64,000 bases of DNA from Leptotrichia trevisanii DSM 22070. GTDB taxonomy: Bacteria; Fusobacteriota; Fusobacteriia; Fusobacteriales; Leptotrichiaceae. The notes below the pieces were generated by a model, which did not search any database, had not been told where the DNA came from, and worked only from the letters and a program-made list of their open reading frames with translations. A program made the translations under genes and the position numbers. Below are positions 54,999 to 63,701 of this stretch, in pieces; position 1 is the first letter of the stretch, and every line of letters starts with the position of its first letter. The stretch covers positions 1 through 64,000 of the forward strand of contig NZ_AXVL01000022.1 of the NCBI RefSeq assembly GCF_000482505.1, read 5' to 3'.

Positions 54999-56093
54999 TT
55001 AAATCTTATTAAATTCATCGTCTACTAATACTTCATATTTTTTGAAATACTTTTTCAATAGAATATAATCGCTTGTTTTTATATCCATCTCAACAAATAT
55101 ATTCTTTTTTCTATCTAAAATTTGAATAATAGGAATATTATACTTTCTTCCTTTCTTAAATTCTTTAGTATAGAAATTAATAAAATTTATGTTCTCAATT
55201 TTTATAGATTTTATTTCATTTTTATTATATAACAGAGTAATCTCTTTATTACTTATATTTAACGAATATTTTTTATACTTAAGCATTTTTAAAAGCTCAT
55301 AAACTCCATAAATTGTAAAAACAATCAATGGAATAAGATAAAGAATATCTTTATATTCCCCTTTCTTATACGTTTTAACAAGAACAATAGGTATCACAAT
55401 AATAAATATAAGAAGTAATAAAATATTCGAAAATAAATCAAAATTACTAATGAAAGCTTTAACTTCAAATTGATCTGAAAGTTCTAAATTTCCAAGAGTT
55501 TTTAATTTATTTTCTGTATTATAGATATCTAAGCTAACTAGAGGTAAAGTTATCATAAAAACTAAAATACCCAAGATAGAATATGTTAAAATTATCATTT
55601 TTATATCTGAACTTCTATCTAAAAATATCAACTGAATTAAAAAAATAACTACAAGTACTAGAAAAATACTCAGCATTATTTTTCGTGCTTTCTTTTGCCT
55701 TGCTAAATTTGGAACAAAAAGATTCAATTTTTCATCAAAAATATAGCCCCGTTTATCCGTATTTTCTCTATTAGTTTCAATGTTTTTCTTAAAAATTAAA
55801 TTATCTGTATAATTTTTAGCTTCTAATAAAGACATATCCTTATTTTTATGAAGAAAAGCAACTGTTTGTAATTTTTTATTTTCATTAACCAAAGAAGATA
55901 AATTTTTTTCATCTTCTTCAGAAACAGATATATTTTTTTCATAGTGTTCATTATTGATTTTTTTATCAATACAATCCTTAGCTTCTTTTAAAGTCATTTC
56001 TGTTTTATCTTTAACAAAGACAATAGCATCTATTTTTTTTCCTTGTTCAAGTAGTGAAATAATATATTCTTCATCTTTTTCTGATAATTCCAC
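54999..56093 (-). CDS. Membrane protein with two bL12 C-terminal-like modules
   Basis: 364 residues from a GTG with GAAGAGG upstream. Two N-terminal repeats of about 45 residues (3-48 and 55-98): GKKIDAIVFVKDKTEMTLKEAKDCID and NKKLQTVAFLHKNKDMSLLEAKNYTD (each split here by one gap of sense) follow the ribosomal bL12 C-terminal pattern KxxAIKxxREHTGLGLKEAK. Then GYIFDEKLNLFVPNLARQKK, four membrane helices (about 135-255) and a PH-like tail. Paralogous to the next upstream gene from residue 115 on. Function unknown. Confidence 0.65.
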   Translation of the reverse strand: MELSEKDEEYIISLLEQGKKIDAIVFVKDKTEMTLKEAKDCIDKKINNEHYEKNISVSEEDEKNLSSLVNENKKLQTVAFLHKNKDMSLLEAKNYTDNLIFKKNIETNRENTDKRGYIFDEKLNLFVPNLARQKKARKIMLSIFLVLVVIFLIQLIFLDRSSDIKMIILTYSILGILVFMITLPLVSLDIYNTENKLKTLGNLELSDQFEVKAFISNFDLFSNILLLLIFIIVIPIVLVKTYKKGEYKDILYLIPLIVFTIYGVYELLKMLKYKKYSLNISNKEITLLYNKNEIKSIKIENINFINFYTKEFKKGRKYNIPIIQILDRKKNIFVEMDIKTSDYILLKKYFKKYEVLVDDEFNKI

Positions 56094-56113
56094 AGTATTT
56101 TACCTCTTCTTTA

Positions 56114-56878
56114 TTAAAATTCTTTATATTGATTATCTATTGTTACATTATAATTTTCAAAATATTTTTTTAATGAATAATAATCAGTAGCACTTATAGT
56201 CATTTCAAGAAGCTTTTTTTCTTCACTATCAAAGATTTGTAAAGTAGGATTTCTATCCCTTCTTCCTCTTCCACGAGCAATAGCATAAAATTTAACATAA
56301 CTTATATTATCTGTTGTGATATATTCTTTTTCATTATTTTCAAAATATATTTTTATTGTTTTTCCAATTATGATTAAAGAATATTTACTATTTTTAAATT
56401 CTTTAAAAAGTGCATAGAAATTATAAATAGATGCCACAATGGCAAAAATTAAATAAAAAATATATCTAGTTGAAAATTGTTTTAATATATTAGGATGAAA
56501 AAAAAACATAACAATTAAAAGAACCCAAATCATTATATATGCAAAAAATCGTCTATTTTTTAAAGCTTTTATTTCAAGATCTTTTGACAATTTTAATCCT
56601 TTAATTTCTTCTAACCTTTTCTCTATCAGATGAATATTTATTTTTAAAACAAGATATATAGCTAAAAAAAGAAAAAATATTACATGGGTATAAGCTAAAA
56701 ATGATCTTTTCTCATAAGAAATTTTATTCCAAAAATATATTTGTATTAAAACAGCAACAAAAGATATTAATGATAAAATCAAAAGTAATTTTGCGAATTT
56801 TTTTTGTCTTGGTAAATTAGGAACATACATATTTAACTTTTCATCAAAAATATAGCCCCATTTTTTAGGTTCATTCAT
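56114..56878 (-). CDS. Membrane protein paralogous to the 54999 product
   Basis: 254 residues from the ATG at 56878 (GGAGG eight bases upstream). Begins MNEPKKWGYIFDEKLNMYVP, matching the linker of the downstream paralogue, then four hydrophobic segments and a C-terminal PH-like domain ending DYYSLKKYFENYNVTIDNQY, the same tail as DYILLKKYFKKYEVLVDDEF in its neighbour. It lacks the bL12-like modules. A local duplication with one copy gaining or losing the N-terminus. Confidence 0.65.
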   Translation of the reverse strand: MNEPKKWGYIFDEKLNMYVPNLPRQKKFAKLLLILSLISFVAVLIQIYFWNKISYEKRSFLAYTHVIFFLFLAIYLVLKINIHLIEKRLEEIKGLKLSKDLEIKALKNRRFFAYIMIWVLLIVMFFFHPNILKQFSTRYIFYLIFAIVASIYNFYALFKEFKNSKYSLIIIGKTIKIYFENNEKEYITTDNISYVKFYAIARGRGRRDRNPTLQIFDSEEKKLLEMTISATDYYSLKKYFENYNVTIDNQYKEF

Positions 56879-56896
56879 TCTATAAGCCTCCAAATA

Positions 56897-57835
56897 TTAT
56901 TTTTTTCTAATAAGAATAAAAGCAGAAATTATCACAAGAGTAATACCTAAAATGATACCACTTAATCCAATAACTTTATATAATTCAATATATTTTAATA
57001 AGCTAACATCAGAATTTTGAAGTCCAATATGAGCAACATAAAGAAAAAAGAGCCCAAAACAAAATACTAAAATTCCACTAGCAAATAATAATATATGCCA
57101 AGGAAATGAATAATCTTTTTTTGTTAAACTTTTCTTTTTAAAAGGAAAAGTACTATATGAATTTTGATTTTCAGGAGCATTTATTCCTGCATCTTCAATT
57201 AATTTTATACTTGTTATATAGCTTGTTCCAAAAATTCCTTTTCCAAAAGTACAAGAAAATTTAGAGCCAAGTTTATCTATAAAAATTTTGTGTTTCCACA
57301 TTCCAGTAGAATACAAATCTGGAGAATCTTTAAATTTAAAAATATAGATATGTCTATGCCTTCTTCTGCTACCTTTATAAATAGTAAAATAATCTCCTAA
57401 AACTACTTCTTGCGTTTCTCTATTGTGTATAAAAATCCTATCCACTATTTTAAAGAGTATAGCCCAAGATATAAAAAGACTTGGGATAAAAATATATAAA
57501 GGTGAATTTTCTAATGTTATTATGTTTGATTTAACAATAATATACCAAATGGGTATGGCAAAAATAACAGTTGCTATAGAAATTGAAATAAAATTATAAC
57601 TTGTATTATAATCAATATATGAATTACCACTAGCACGCATTCCTTTACTATGATAACATAATCTTGAAATTAAGTGGAATAATCCAAAAGCACAAATTGC
57701 TATTTCTTGTAAAGAAGAGCCGCTATTAAAACACAACATTCCACCTAGTACAAAAGAAAGTATTGAAAAAAATACTGATAAGTCTATTAAAACTGATAAT
57801 AAAGAAAAAATAAACAAATATGCTAAAAATAACAT
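56897..57835 (-). CDS. Multi-helix membrane protein of unknown function
   Basis: 312 residues with four N-terminal hydrophobic segments (near 3-28, 42-60, 80-102, 112-132), a soluble middle domain (about 140-245) containing a basic patch GSRRRHRHIYIFKF, and two C-terminal helices (about 250-275, 287-308). No family recognised. Start overlaps the end of a GGAGAGTGAG site; stop lies 18 bases before the next gene's start. Confidence 0.6.
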   Translation of the reverse strand: MLFLAYLFIFSLLSVLIDLSVFFSILSFVLGGMLCFNSGSSLQEIAICAFGLFHLISRLCYHSKGMRASGNSYIDYNTSYNFISISIATVIFAIPIWYIIVKSNIITLENSPLYIFIPSLFISWAILFKIVDRIFIHNRETQEVVLGDYFTIYKGSRRRHRHIYIFKFKDSPDLYSTGMWKHKIFIDKLGSKFSCTFGKGIFGTSYITSIKLIEDAGINAPENQNSYSTFPFKKKSLTKKDYSFPWHILLFASGILVFCFGLFFLYVAHIGLQNSDVSLLKYIELYKVIGLSGIILGITLVIISAFILIRKK

Positions 57836-57854
57836 TACTCACTCTCCACAGTTT

Positions 57855-58772
57855 TTATTTCACTAATCCTAAAAGTTCTTCCCTATTTAACGGTTCAACC
57901 ATAATATATGAAGCATCTATAAATCTATATTTACTTTCCGGTAAATTTTTAATAAAGTCATCGTAATCCAAATGTGCAGCAACATTATAACTGTTTCGAT
58001 CATTTTCATCTCCATCAATAGTTACCAGTCCAATATTCCAGAAAGCAATATCTTCATTTTTAACCATATCTGAATTTTCAAATTCAACACTAGGTTTATA
58101 AGGAAGTATCGTCCTAAGATTTTGTGTAAGAGTATAAGCTCCTATTATTTTCCCGTCTTCCTTATTTCTGAAAAATTGCTGATTTGCTGAGAAGGCATCT
58201 AAATATTGTATTTCCTTTACCATATTAGAAAAAGTATCAATAGGGCTATTTGAATTTTCTATTTTATCAATCATTTCCTGATTAAAGGAAACAATCCTAT
58301 TTATTCCAAAAATACTGTAAAGAGTCGAATCTTCACCTTTAACTCGTGATGAAATTCCTTCTATTCCATAAAGTATATCACCTTCATAGTCAAATTTATC
58401 AATATTATCAACTGTATATTCTTCTCCCGTTTCACTTATAATTTTTGAATCAAATTTTTTAGCCAATGCTTTTATATATTCCAATGCCAGAAGCCAATCT
58501 TCTCTGGACGATGGTGTAAAAACCCTTATGCTATAATTTTTATTTTTATTATCATAATACAATTCAAATCCTCTTGCACTTTGCTTACCATCTCCTATTA
58601 AAAGACACTGATAATTAGAAACAGGAGATAACAGCAAATCATTAATATCAATATTTCCAGTATTGTAGCTGTAAAGCTCCTTATCCAGCAAACTCAATGC
58701 AGTTTCAACATTTAAAACTGGTTCATAACCTAAAAATTTTTTCTTGTTTTTTACATAAAAACTTATACTCAT
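57855..58772 (-). CDS. DUF4299 family protein
   Basis: 305 residues, soluble, acidic. MSISFYVKNKKKFLGYEPVL at the start, LLLSPVSNYQCLLIGDGKQS and ARGFELYYD, and a C-terminal NVAAHLDYDDFIKNLPESKY are the pattern I associate with DUF4299, a family without known function in oral and gut bacteria. Likely cytoplasmic partner of the surrounding membrane proteins. Start follows ACGGAGG. Confidence 0.7.
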   Translation of the reverse strand: MSISFYVKNKKKFLGYEPVLNVETALSLLDKELYSYNTGNIDINDLLLSPVSNYQCLLIGDGKQSARGFELYYDNKNKNYSIRVFTPSSREDWLLALEYIKALAKKFDSKIISETGEEYTVDNIDKFDYEGDILYGIEGISSRVKGEDSTLYSIFGINRIVSFNQEMIDKIENSNSPIDTFSNMVKEIQYLDAFSANQQFFRNKEDGKIIGAYTLTQNLRTILPYKPSVEFENSDMVKNEDIAFWNIGLVTIDGDENDRNSYNVAAHLDYDDFIKNLPESKYRFIDASYIMVEPLNREELLGLVK

Positions 58773-58868
58773 TTTTTAACCTCCGTATTTTTTTTATTTA
58801 CTAATTTATTATTTTTATCGCCACTTTATTTTTTAATTTTATTCAAATTTCTAAAAAGATATAGTATA

Positions 58869-59231
58869 TCATTTTACTAATTTGCTTAATTTTTCTTTCA
58901 ACTCATCATCAACTTCAATTTTTTCTAAGTTTTCTATATTTTCTTCATTTATAGCAGTATGATACAAAAAAACGCCATCCATTGCACCATCTGCCCAAGG
59001 AATTCCATTCTCCTCTTCTTGAGGCAAAGCAAAATCTTCAGGTAATTTTCCACACTCTCGAATAGAAGATTTTATTAATTCATATATAGATAAATTTTTG
59101 TTTTCCACTTTTTTATTCTCCTTTTTTTCTAATTTTTTTGTTATCATTAATTTTTTTATTAGAAAAATAATTGTTATTACAACTACAATAATAAGTATAT
59201 TTTGAAAAAATTCCGTAATTCCATAAATCAT
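58869..59231 (-). CDS. Single-helix protein with acidic tail
   Basis: 120 residues: one N-terminal membrane helix (about 8-27), a Lys/Glu-rich linker, then a soluble domain with the striking LPQEEENGIPWADGAMDGVF. No ribosome site is visible, but the start lies 21 bases after the stop of the upstream gene, so translational coupling is possible. Not recognised; the domain may be exposed to either side of the membrane. Confidence 0.5.
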   Translation of the reverse strand: MIYGITEFFQNILIIVVVITIIFLIKKLMITKKLEKKENKKVENKNLSIYELIKSSIRECGKLPEDFALPQEEENGIPWADGAMDGVFLYHTAINEENIENLEKIEVDDELKEKLSKLVK

Positions 59232-59252
59232 TCATTATAATTTTACTATATT

Positions 59253-60026
59253 TTACCATTCATTTACAGAATATAAAAGAGCAAGCCTAATTTGTGTCAA
59301 AAGTTCTTCCGTAAGACTGTCATATTTACTTTCAAGCCCCTTTTCGTGTGCATAATAAGGAGGACTGTCATTCCAGGAACCCATTCCACCAAAAACATCA
59401 GAAATTTTGGCTGAATAAAAAAGTTTTGCATTTATTTCAGGCATTTTGAAAAGAGTTTGTCCATAAAGAGTATTTCTTATATTTTCAAAACTTTCCCCAT
59501 TTAAAATGTTAAGAGCTTTTCTAAAGGTATTTCCAAAATTTGTAAAATTAATTTTATCAGCCAAAATTGCTATTCTATTCAATACATCTTTAAAATCTTC
59601 TGTATTATCATAAAATTTAAGTTTTCCATTGATAGAATTTTTGTATTTGTGAGCAGTATAAATAATATTCCATCCACCACTTGTTTTCTTCCATTTTGGT
59701 GTAAAATAAAGAATCAAATTATTTTTAAAATAGCAAATGAGTTTAATCTTCTCTGTATTTAAATCGTTGGGAATATTTAAATTTTTAGAAGAAACGGGTA
59801 ATAAAATTTTTATATCTTCTAAACTTAACTTTAAACAATAATCAAACCATTCTTCAATATTTCCAGCTTTATAGTTTTTTTCTAAAAGATCTATTTTATT
59901 TTTAGAGAATAGAAATTCTATACTTTTTTCATATTCAAAAGGAAAATATTTAATTTTAGTTTTTGTTTTTAAGGCAAATTTTACTGCTATTGTAATATCA
60001 CATATTTGTATAATTTCCTTATTCAT
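59253..60026 (-). CDS. Uncharacterised 257-residue protein (first gene of the island)
   Basis: 257 residues from the ATG at 60026 (GGGAG eight bases upstream). Soluble, alpha/beta, without signal peptide or membrane helix. The C-terminus has a Gly/Trp/Pro-rich motif VFGGMGSWNDSPPYYAHEKG followed by a final helix LTEELLTQIRLALLYSVNEW, also seen in spirit in immunity-like proteins of polymorphic toxin loci, but no confident family. Probably the first gene of the run. Confidence 0.55.
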   Translation of the reverse strand: MNKEIIQICDITIAVKFALKTKTKIKYFPFEYEKSIEFLFSKNKIDLLEKNYKAGNIEEWFDYCLKLSLEDIKILLPVSSKNLNIPNDLNTEKIKLICYFKNNLILYFTPKWKKTSGGWNIIYTAHKYKNSINGKLKFYDNTEDFKDVLNRIAILADKINFTNFGNTFRKALNILNGESFENIRNTLYGQTLFKMPEINAKLFYSAKISDVFGGMGSWNDSPPYYAHEKGLESKYDSLTEELLTQIRLALLYSVNEW

Positions 60027-60392
60027 AAAAATAACTCCCATCTTAAAATTTTGTATCTAATACTCATAATTTTTTATCATTCTATTATTGTGCGTTTATC
60101 TAATTGTAAAAAGGAAAAATTGCTCTTTTTTAATTTCTTTAAGTTTTGGAATTTATCATTTTATTTTTTATTGGATAATAAATTTAAAGTTATAAAATAA
60201 AGTTTTTACTGTATAATTTATTTTACTACAATTTCAAAAAAAATTAAATATATATAATTAAAGAAAAAAACTATAATAATATCATAGATAAATTTGAATA
60301 AAATTTCTTAAATATATGCTATAATTAAGTATATTAATCAAAATTTATTTGAAATAGATTTAATATTCCAAAAATATTAAAAAGGAGCTGCT
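60027..60392. other. Divergent intergenic region
   Basis: No gene. An extended -10 box TGCTATAAT (60317-60325) lies about 68 bases upstream of the rightward esterase gene, with no good -35 box. The promoter for the leftward island should also be here. Confidence 0.45.
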
Positions 60393-61091
60393 ATGAAAAA
60401 ATTAAATTTAAGAATAGAAGAAAAAGAGTGTATTTTGTATATAAAAGAAAATAAAAATCCAGACTACATTTTAATACAGCCTGTAGACGAAAATGATATC
60501 AAAGTTCTAGATAATGAAGTGAAATATATTTCTGAAAATACAAATAAAAATTTTAGTCTTGCTGCATTTAAAATAAATGACTGGAACAGTGAACTGACTC
60601 CGTGGGAGATGCCACTTCTTCGTGGAAAAGGGAACTTTGGAAATGGAGCTGGTAAAACATTGGAATTTGTAAAAGAAAAGTTGATTCCGAGTTTGACAGA
60701 ATTTATAAATATTCAAAATAAGAATGTGAAATATATTTTAGGTGGATATTCGCTTGCTGGGTTATTTTCATTATGGAGTGGTTATCAATCAGATATTTTT
60801 GTTGGAATAGCTGGAGCTTCACCATCGGTTTGGTATAAAGATTGGATGAATTTTGTAAAAAAAAATGAATCTTTGGTGAAAAATATTTATTTAAGTTTAG
60901 GAGATTTCGAAGAAAAAACTAAACATCAGATCTTGTCAAAAATTGGAAATAATATAAGGGAATATATTGAAATTTTAGAAAGTTCTGAAAATGTAAAAAA
61001 CTGTATTTTGGAATGGAATGAGGGAAATCATTTTAATGGTTCGGATATACGTATGGGAAAAGGATTTGTCTGGCTTTTGGAAAATTGTTAA
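60393..61091 (+). CDS. Alpha/beta-hydrolase esterase
   Basis: 232 residues. The nucleophile elbow is GGYSLAGLFSLW with the catalytic Ser, and the C-terminal EGNHFNGSD holds the probable catalytic His. The overall layout (APF...ASPSVWY) is like esterase-D/IroE-type hydrolases, which cleave siderophore or small esters. No signal peptide, so cytoplasmic. Start follows AAAAAGGAGC. Single gene; no siderophore genes are near. Confidence 0.78.
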   Translation: MKKLNLRIEEKECILYIKENKNPDYILIQPVDENDIKVLDNEVKYISENTNKNFSLAAFKINDWNSELTPWEMPLLRGKGNFGNGAGKTLEFVKEKLIPSLTEFINIQNKNVKYILGGYSLAGLFSLWSGYQSDIFVGIAGASPSVWYKDWMNFVKKNESLVKNIYLSLGDFEEKTKHQILSKIGNNIREYIEILESSENVKNCILEWNEGNHFNGSDIRMGKGFVWLLENC

Positions 61092-61112
61092 TTTTATTAA
61101 TTTTTGTATTTT

Positions 61113-61335
61113 ATCCCCTAAAGGTAGAGGCAGAGGTGAAATTCGAGATTTTTCGACTATCTAGTCAATCTGTAAACAATATACATAATAACTTAGAAGT
61201 CTAATAAGTTCACTGCTATCCACGGTTCTAAACCTTCTTGATATGTAATTTAAGTATTGGGATAAGCTAGAAAAATCTAGCTTTTAATCCCAATTTTATT
61301 ACATATCATAAATTCCCCTTAGGGTTTTTAACAAT
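61113..61335 (-). mobile_element. IS200/IS605-like relic with long hairpin
   Basis: Read on the minus strand, 61235-61113 has GGTTTAGAACCGTGGATAGC and ends CACCTCTGCC...TTTAGGGG; this resembles the 3' end of IS200/IS605 elements after tnpB, the region that yields the TnpB guide RNA. Just upstream lies a three-tier hairpin (61239-61308) and CCCTAAGGGGAATT. No tnpA or tnpB frame remains. It could be a non-autonomous palindrome-associated element. Confidence 0.4.
61239..61308. repeat. Nested 70-base hairpin
   Basis: Three stacked stems: TGATATGTAAT with ATTACATATCA (outer), TTGGGAT with ATCCCAA (middle), AGCTAGA with TCTAGCT (inner, loop AAAA). Only short internal loops interrupt them. It may also act as a terminator between the convergent esterase and DKNYY genes. 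Confidence 0.7.
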
Positions 61336-61379
61336 TTAATTATATCATATTTTAAAAAAAGTCAATCGCAAAATAAATA

Positions 61380-63206
61380 TCATTTCTTTGTTTTATACAC
61401 TTTTTTCTTATCCCTTATTTTATACCCCTTATCATTTTCATTATAATGTATATCAAGAGTTTTTGCATCTGATTCCTTAAAAATTTTACCTTTGTAATAG
61501 GTATTATTCTTATCTTTTGTATAATCTTCATCAAGAATTTGAAAAGTATCAATATCGACATTTTTACTTTCTAATAGGACAAATTTTGTATTATCATTTT
61601 CATCTTCAGTAAAATAGTACAAATCTTCATTTTGTTTTACTAAAGAATAGTCTATTACTTCAAAGTTTTTTGGCTTAAAATTTTCTATTTTTTTATTTTT
61701 ATAATAAACATTGTCTTTATCCTTGAAAAAATCATTTTTCAAAACTTCAAGACTATTTACATCTACACCACTTACTTTATGTGTTCCATAATAAACTCCT
61801 GTTTTATCTTTCCCAATGGAATATCCTTCAGGCTCAAAAGTTTTTACATCTGCATCTTCTATTTTTTTAAAATTATAATAGACATTATTTTTATCTTTTG
61901 AATATTCAGAATAATTTTCAATAGGTTGTAAAGTTTTCAAATCAATTTCTGGAGAAATTTCAACTTTTTCAACAACAACATTATTGCCCTTTTGATAAAA
62001 GTTATGTATTCCATTTTTATCTTTCACATGTGTATAATTGACAAATGGCTCAAAAGATTTTGGATCAATTCCCTTCATCAGCATTCCCTCATAGTAAACT
62101 CCATTTTTATCTTTGTAAAAATTTCCGCTCAAATCTTCAAATGTCACGGGATCCAAGCCTTTTATCTGTTTTCCTCTGTCATAAACAGCATTTTTATCTC
62201 TTCCTAACGCATAACCATCTATTACTTCAAAACTTTTTGCATCTGCCCCTTTAACTCTTTTTACATCACCATCATAATTATCATAGTAAAAAACATTATT
62301 TTTATCTCGATAATACTCTTTCGATACTTCTTCAAAAGTATTTAAATCAGCATTTTGGATTTTTTTCACTTCTTCTCTTCCAAGATAATAAACCCCTTTG
62401 TCATCTTTGATAATAAGTTTATTTGAGCCAACAACTTTAAAAGTTTTAGGATTTACACCTGTTATTTTTTTATTTAAAAAGTATAAGTTATTTTTATCTT
62501 TCCCGTATATAGAATCTATTTTAAAACTGCCACTATCTGCACTCTCTAATTTTTTTATTTCAATATCGATATTATATTTATCATTTCCCGCATCCTCTGC
62601 ATTTTCGACATCAATATCTGAAATTTTCTGTTCACTTTCTTTATAATTAATAAAATAAACGTTATTTTTATCTTTTAAGTACAAAAGCATCGTCATGTTT
62701 TCTCCGTCCACGACTTCTAGAGTATTCATATCTATTCTAGCAGGTTTTATTGACTTTATCGTAATTTCTCCATTTTCATATTTATCAAAAGTATAAATAC
62801 CATTTTTATTAATTAGTATAGTTGGTACGTAAAACTGGACAATAACTTCACTTTTTTCTGGACTAAATCCTTTAATTTTTATAATTTCATTATTTGTAAT
62901 ATAAAAAACATTATCTTTATCTTTTACGATAAAAGGATTTTCAATCTGAAAAGAATTCACATCTACATTTTCTAACTTTTTATTTTTATAATAAATATTA
63001 TTTTTATCACTTGCAAAATCATCATTTTCCTCAAAAATTTTAAAAGTCCTGAAATCTACATTTTTTACAATTTCCTTTCTTTCAGGTTCTGTAGCTTCAT
63101 CAGTAAAATAAATTTTATTTTTTTCTTTAATATAGCTCGCATTTATAATGTTTCCTGATAAAATAAGCAATGTTAAAATTTTTAACAAATTTTTCCTAAT
63201 TTTCAT
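61380..63206 (-). CDS. Secreted DKNYY-repeat protein
   Basis: 608 residues: signal peptide (about 1-22, ending NIINA) and about fourteen tandem repeats of 40 or so residues built on DKNNVYYKNKKI-x-VDxxSFEV (for example KDKNGVYYEGMLMKGIDPKS). This is the DKNYY pattern, short beta-hairpin units probably stacked into an elongated or solenoid domain. Exported to periplasm or surface; a binding or structural role is inferred, no enzymatic motif. Start follows AAAAAGGAG. Confidence 0.88.
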   Translation of the reverse strand: MKIRKNLLKILTLLILSGNIINASYIKEKNKIYFTDEATEPERKEIVKNVDFRTFKIFEENDDFASDKNNIYYKNKKLENVDVNSFQIENPFIVKDKDNVFYITNNEIIKIKGFSPEKSEVIVQFYVPTILINKNGIYTFDKYENGEITIKSIKPARIDMNTLEVVDGENMTMLLYLKDKNNVYFINYKESEQKISDIDVENAEDAGNDKYNIDIEIKKLESADSGSFKIDSIYGKDKNNLYFLNKKITGVNPKTFKVVGSNKLIIKDDKGVYYLGREEVKKIQNADLNTFEEVSKEYYRDKNNVFYYDNYDGDVKRVKGADAKSFEVIDGYALGRDKNAVYDRGKQIKGLDPVTFEDLSGNFYKDKNGVYYEGMLMKGIDPKSFEPFVNYTHVKDKNGIHNFYQKGNNVVVEKVEISPEIDLKTLQPIENYSEYSKDKNNVYYNFKKIEDADVKTFEPEGYSIGKDKTGVYYGTHKVSGVDVNSLEVLKNDFFKDKDNVYYKNKKIENFKPKNFEVIDYSLVKQNEDLYYFTEDENDNTKFVLLESKNVDIDTFQILDEDYTKDKNNTYYKGKIFKESDAKTLDIHYNENDKGYKIRDKKKVYKTKK

Positions 63207-63233
63207 ATCGACTCCTTTTTAAATATCTAATTC

Positions 63234-63466
63234 TTATACTAAAACCTCGTTTAAAATACAGTAATTGTTATACACATTATCTTTTTTTCTTTTCAATTTC
63301 TGTTTTTATTATATCATTTTTTTGAAATTTACTCTATTAAATTTCTATATTTCTAATGATTTTTATTGTATAGTAAAATTGCCTCAAATGCTATGACTAT
63401 TTTACTTAAACCCTAAATTTCTATAATTTTTAATAGTTTTATTTTAAATGGATTCTAGTATATATT
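63234..63466. repeat. MITE-like inverted-repeat element, long copy
   Basis: Begins TTATACTAAAACCTCGTTTA and ends TTTTAAATGGATTCTAGTAT, matching the family ends in inverted orientation. The inner sequence is diverged and AT-rich. The rest of the gap to 63701 contains nothing recognisable. Confidence 0.45.
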
Positions 63467-63701
63467 GTAATAAAATCAAATTTTTGAAAATAAACTTACT
63501 TTTTTAACAAAAAAATGCACCTCTAATCTTGTTTGTATCCAAAATTTTTGGTGCTATTTAATAACATTATTTTTTAACAATATATTTTAAATTTGTTTAA
63601 CTAATTCCACAATTTTTTAGCATATTTCAACGCTTTTATGCTTATTCCTCCAAACTATCGTTTTTATAAACACTAGATATAAAGCTCATCCTATGAATAA
63701 A

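Noticed and set aside
61095-61335. CRISPR repeat or Cas13a-type array
   Set aside because: The palindromic sequences are not periodically repeated and there is no cas gene nearby.
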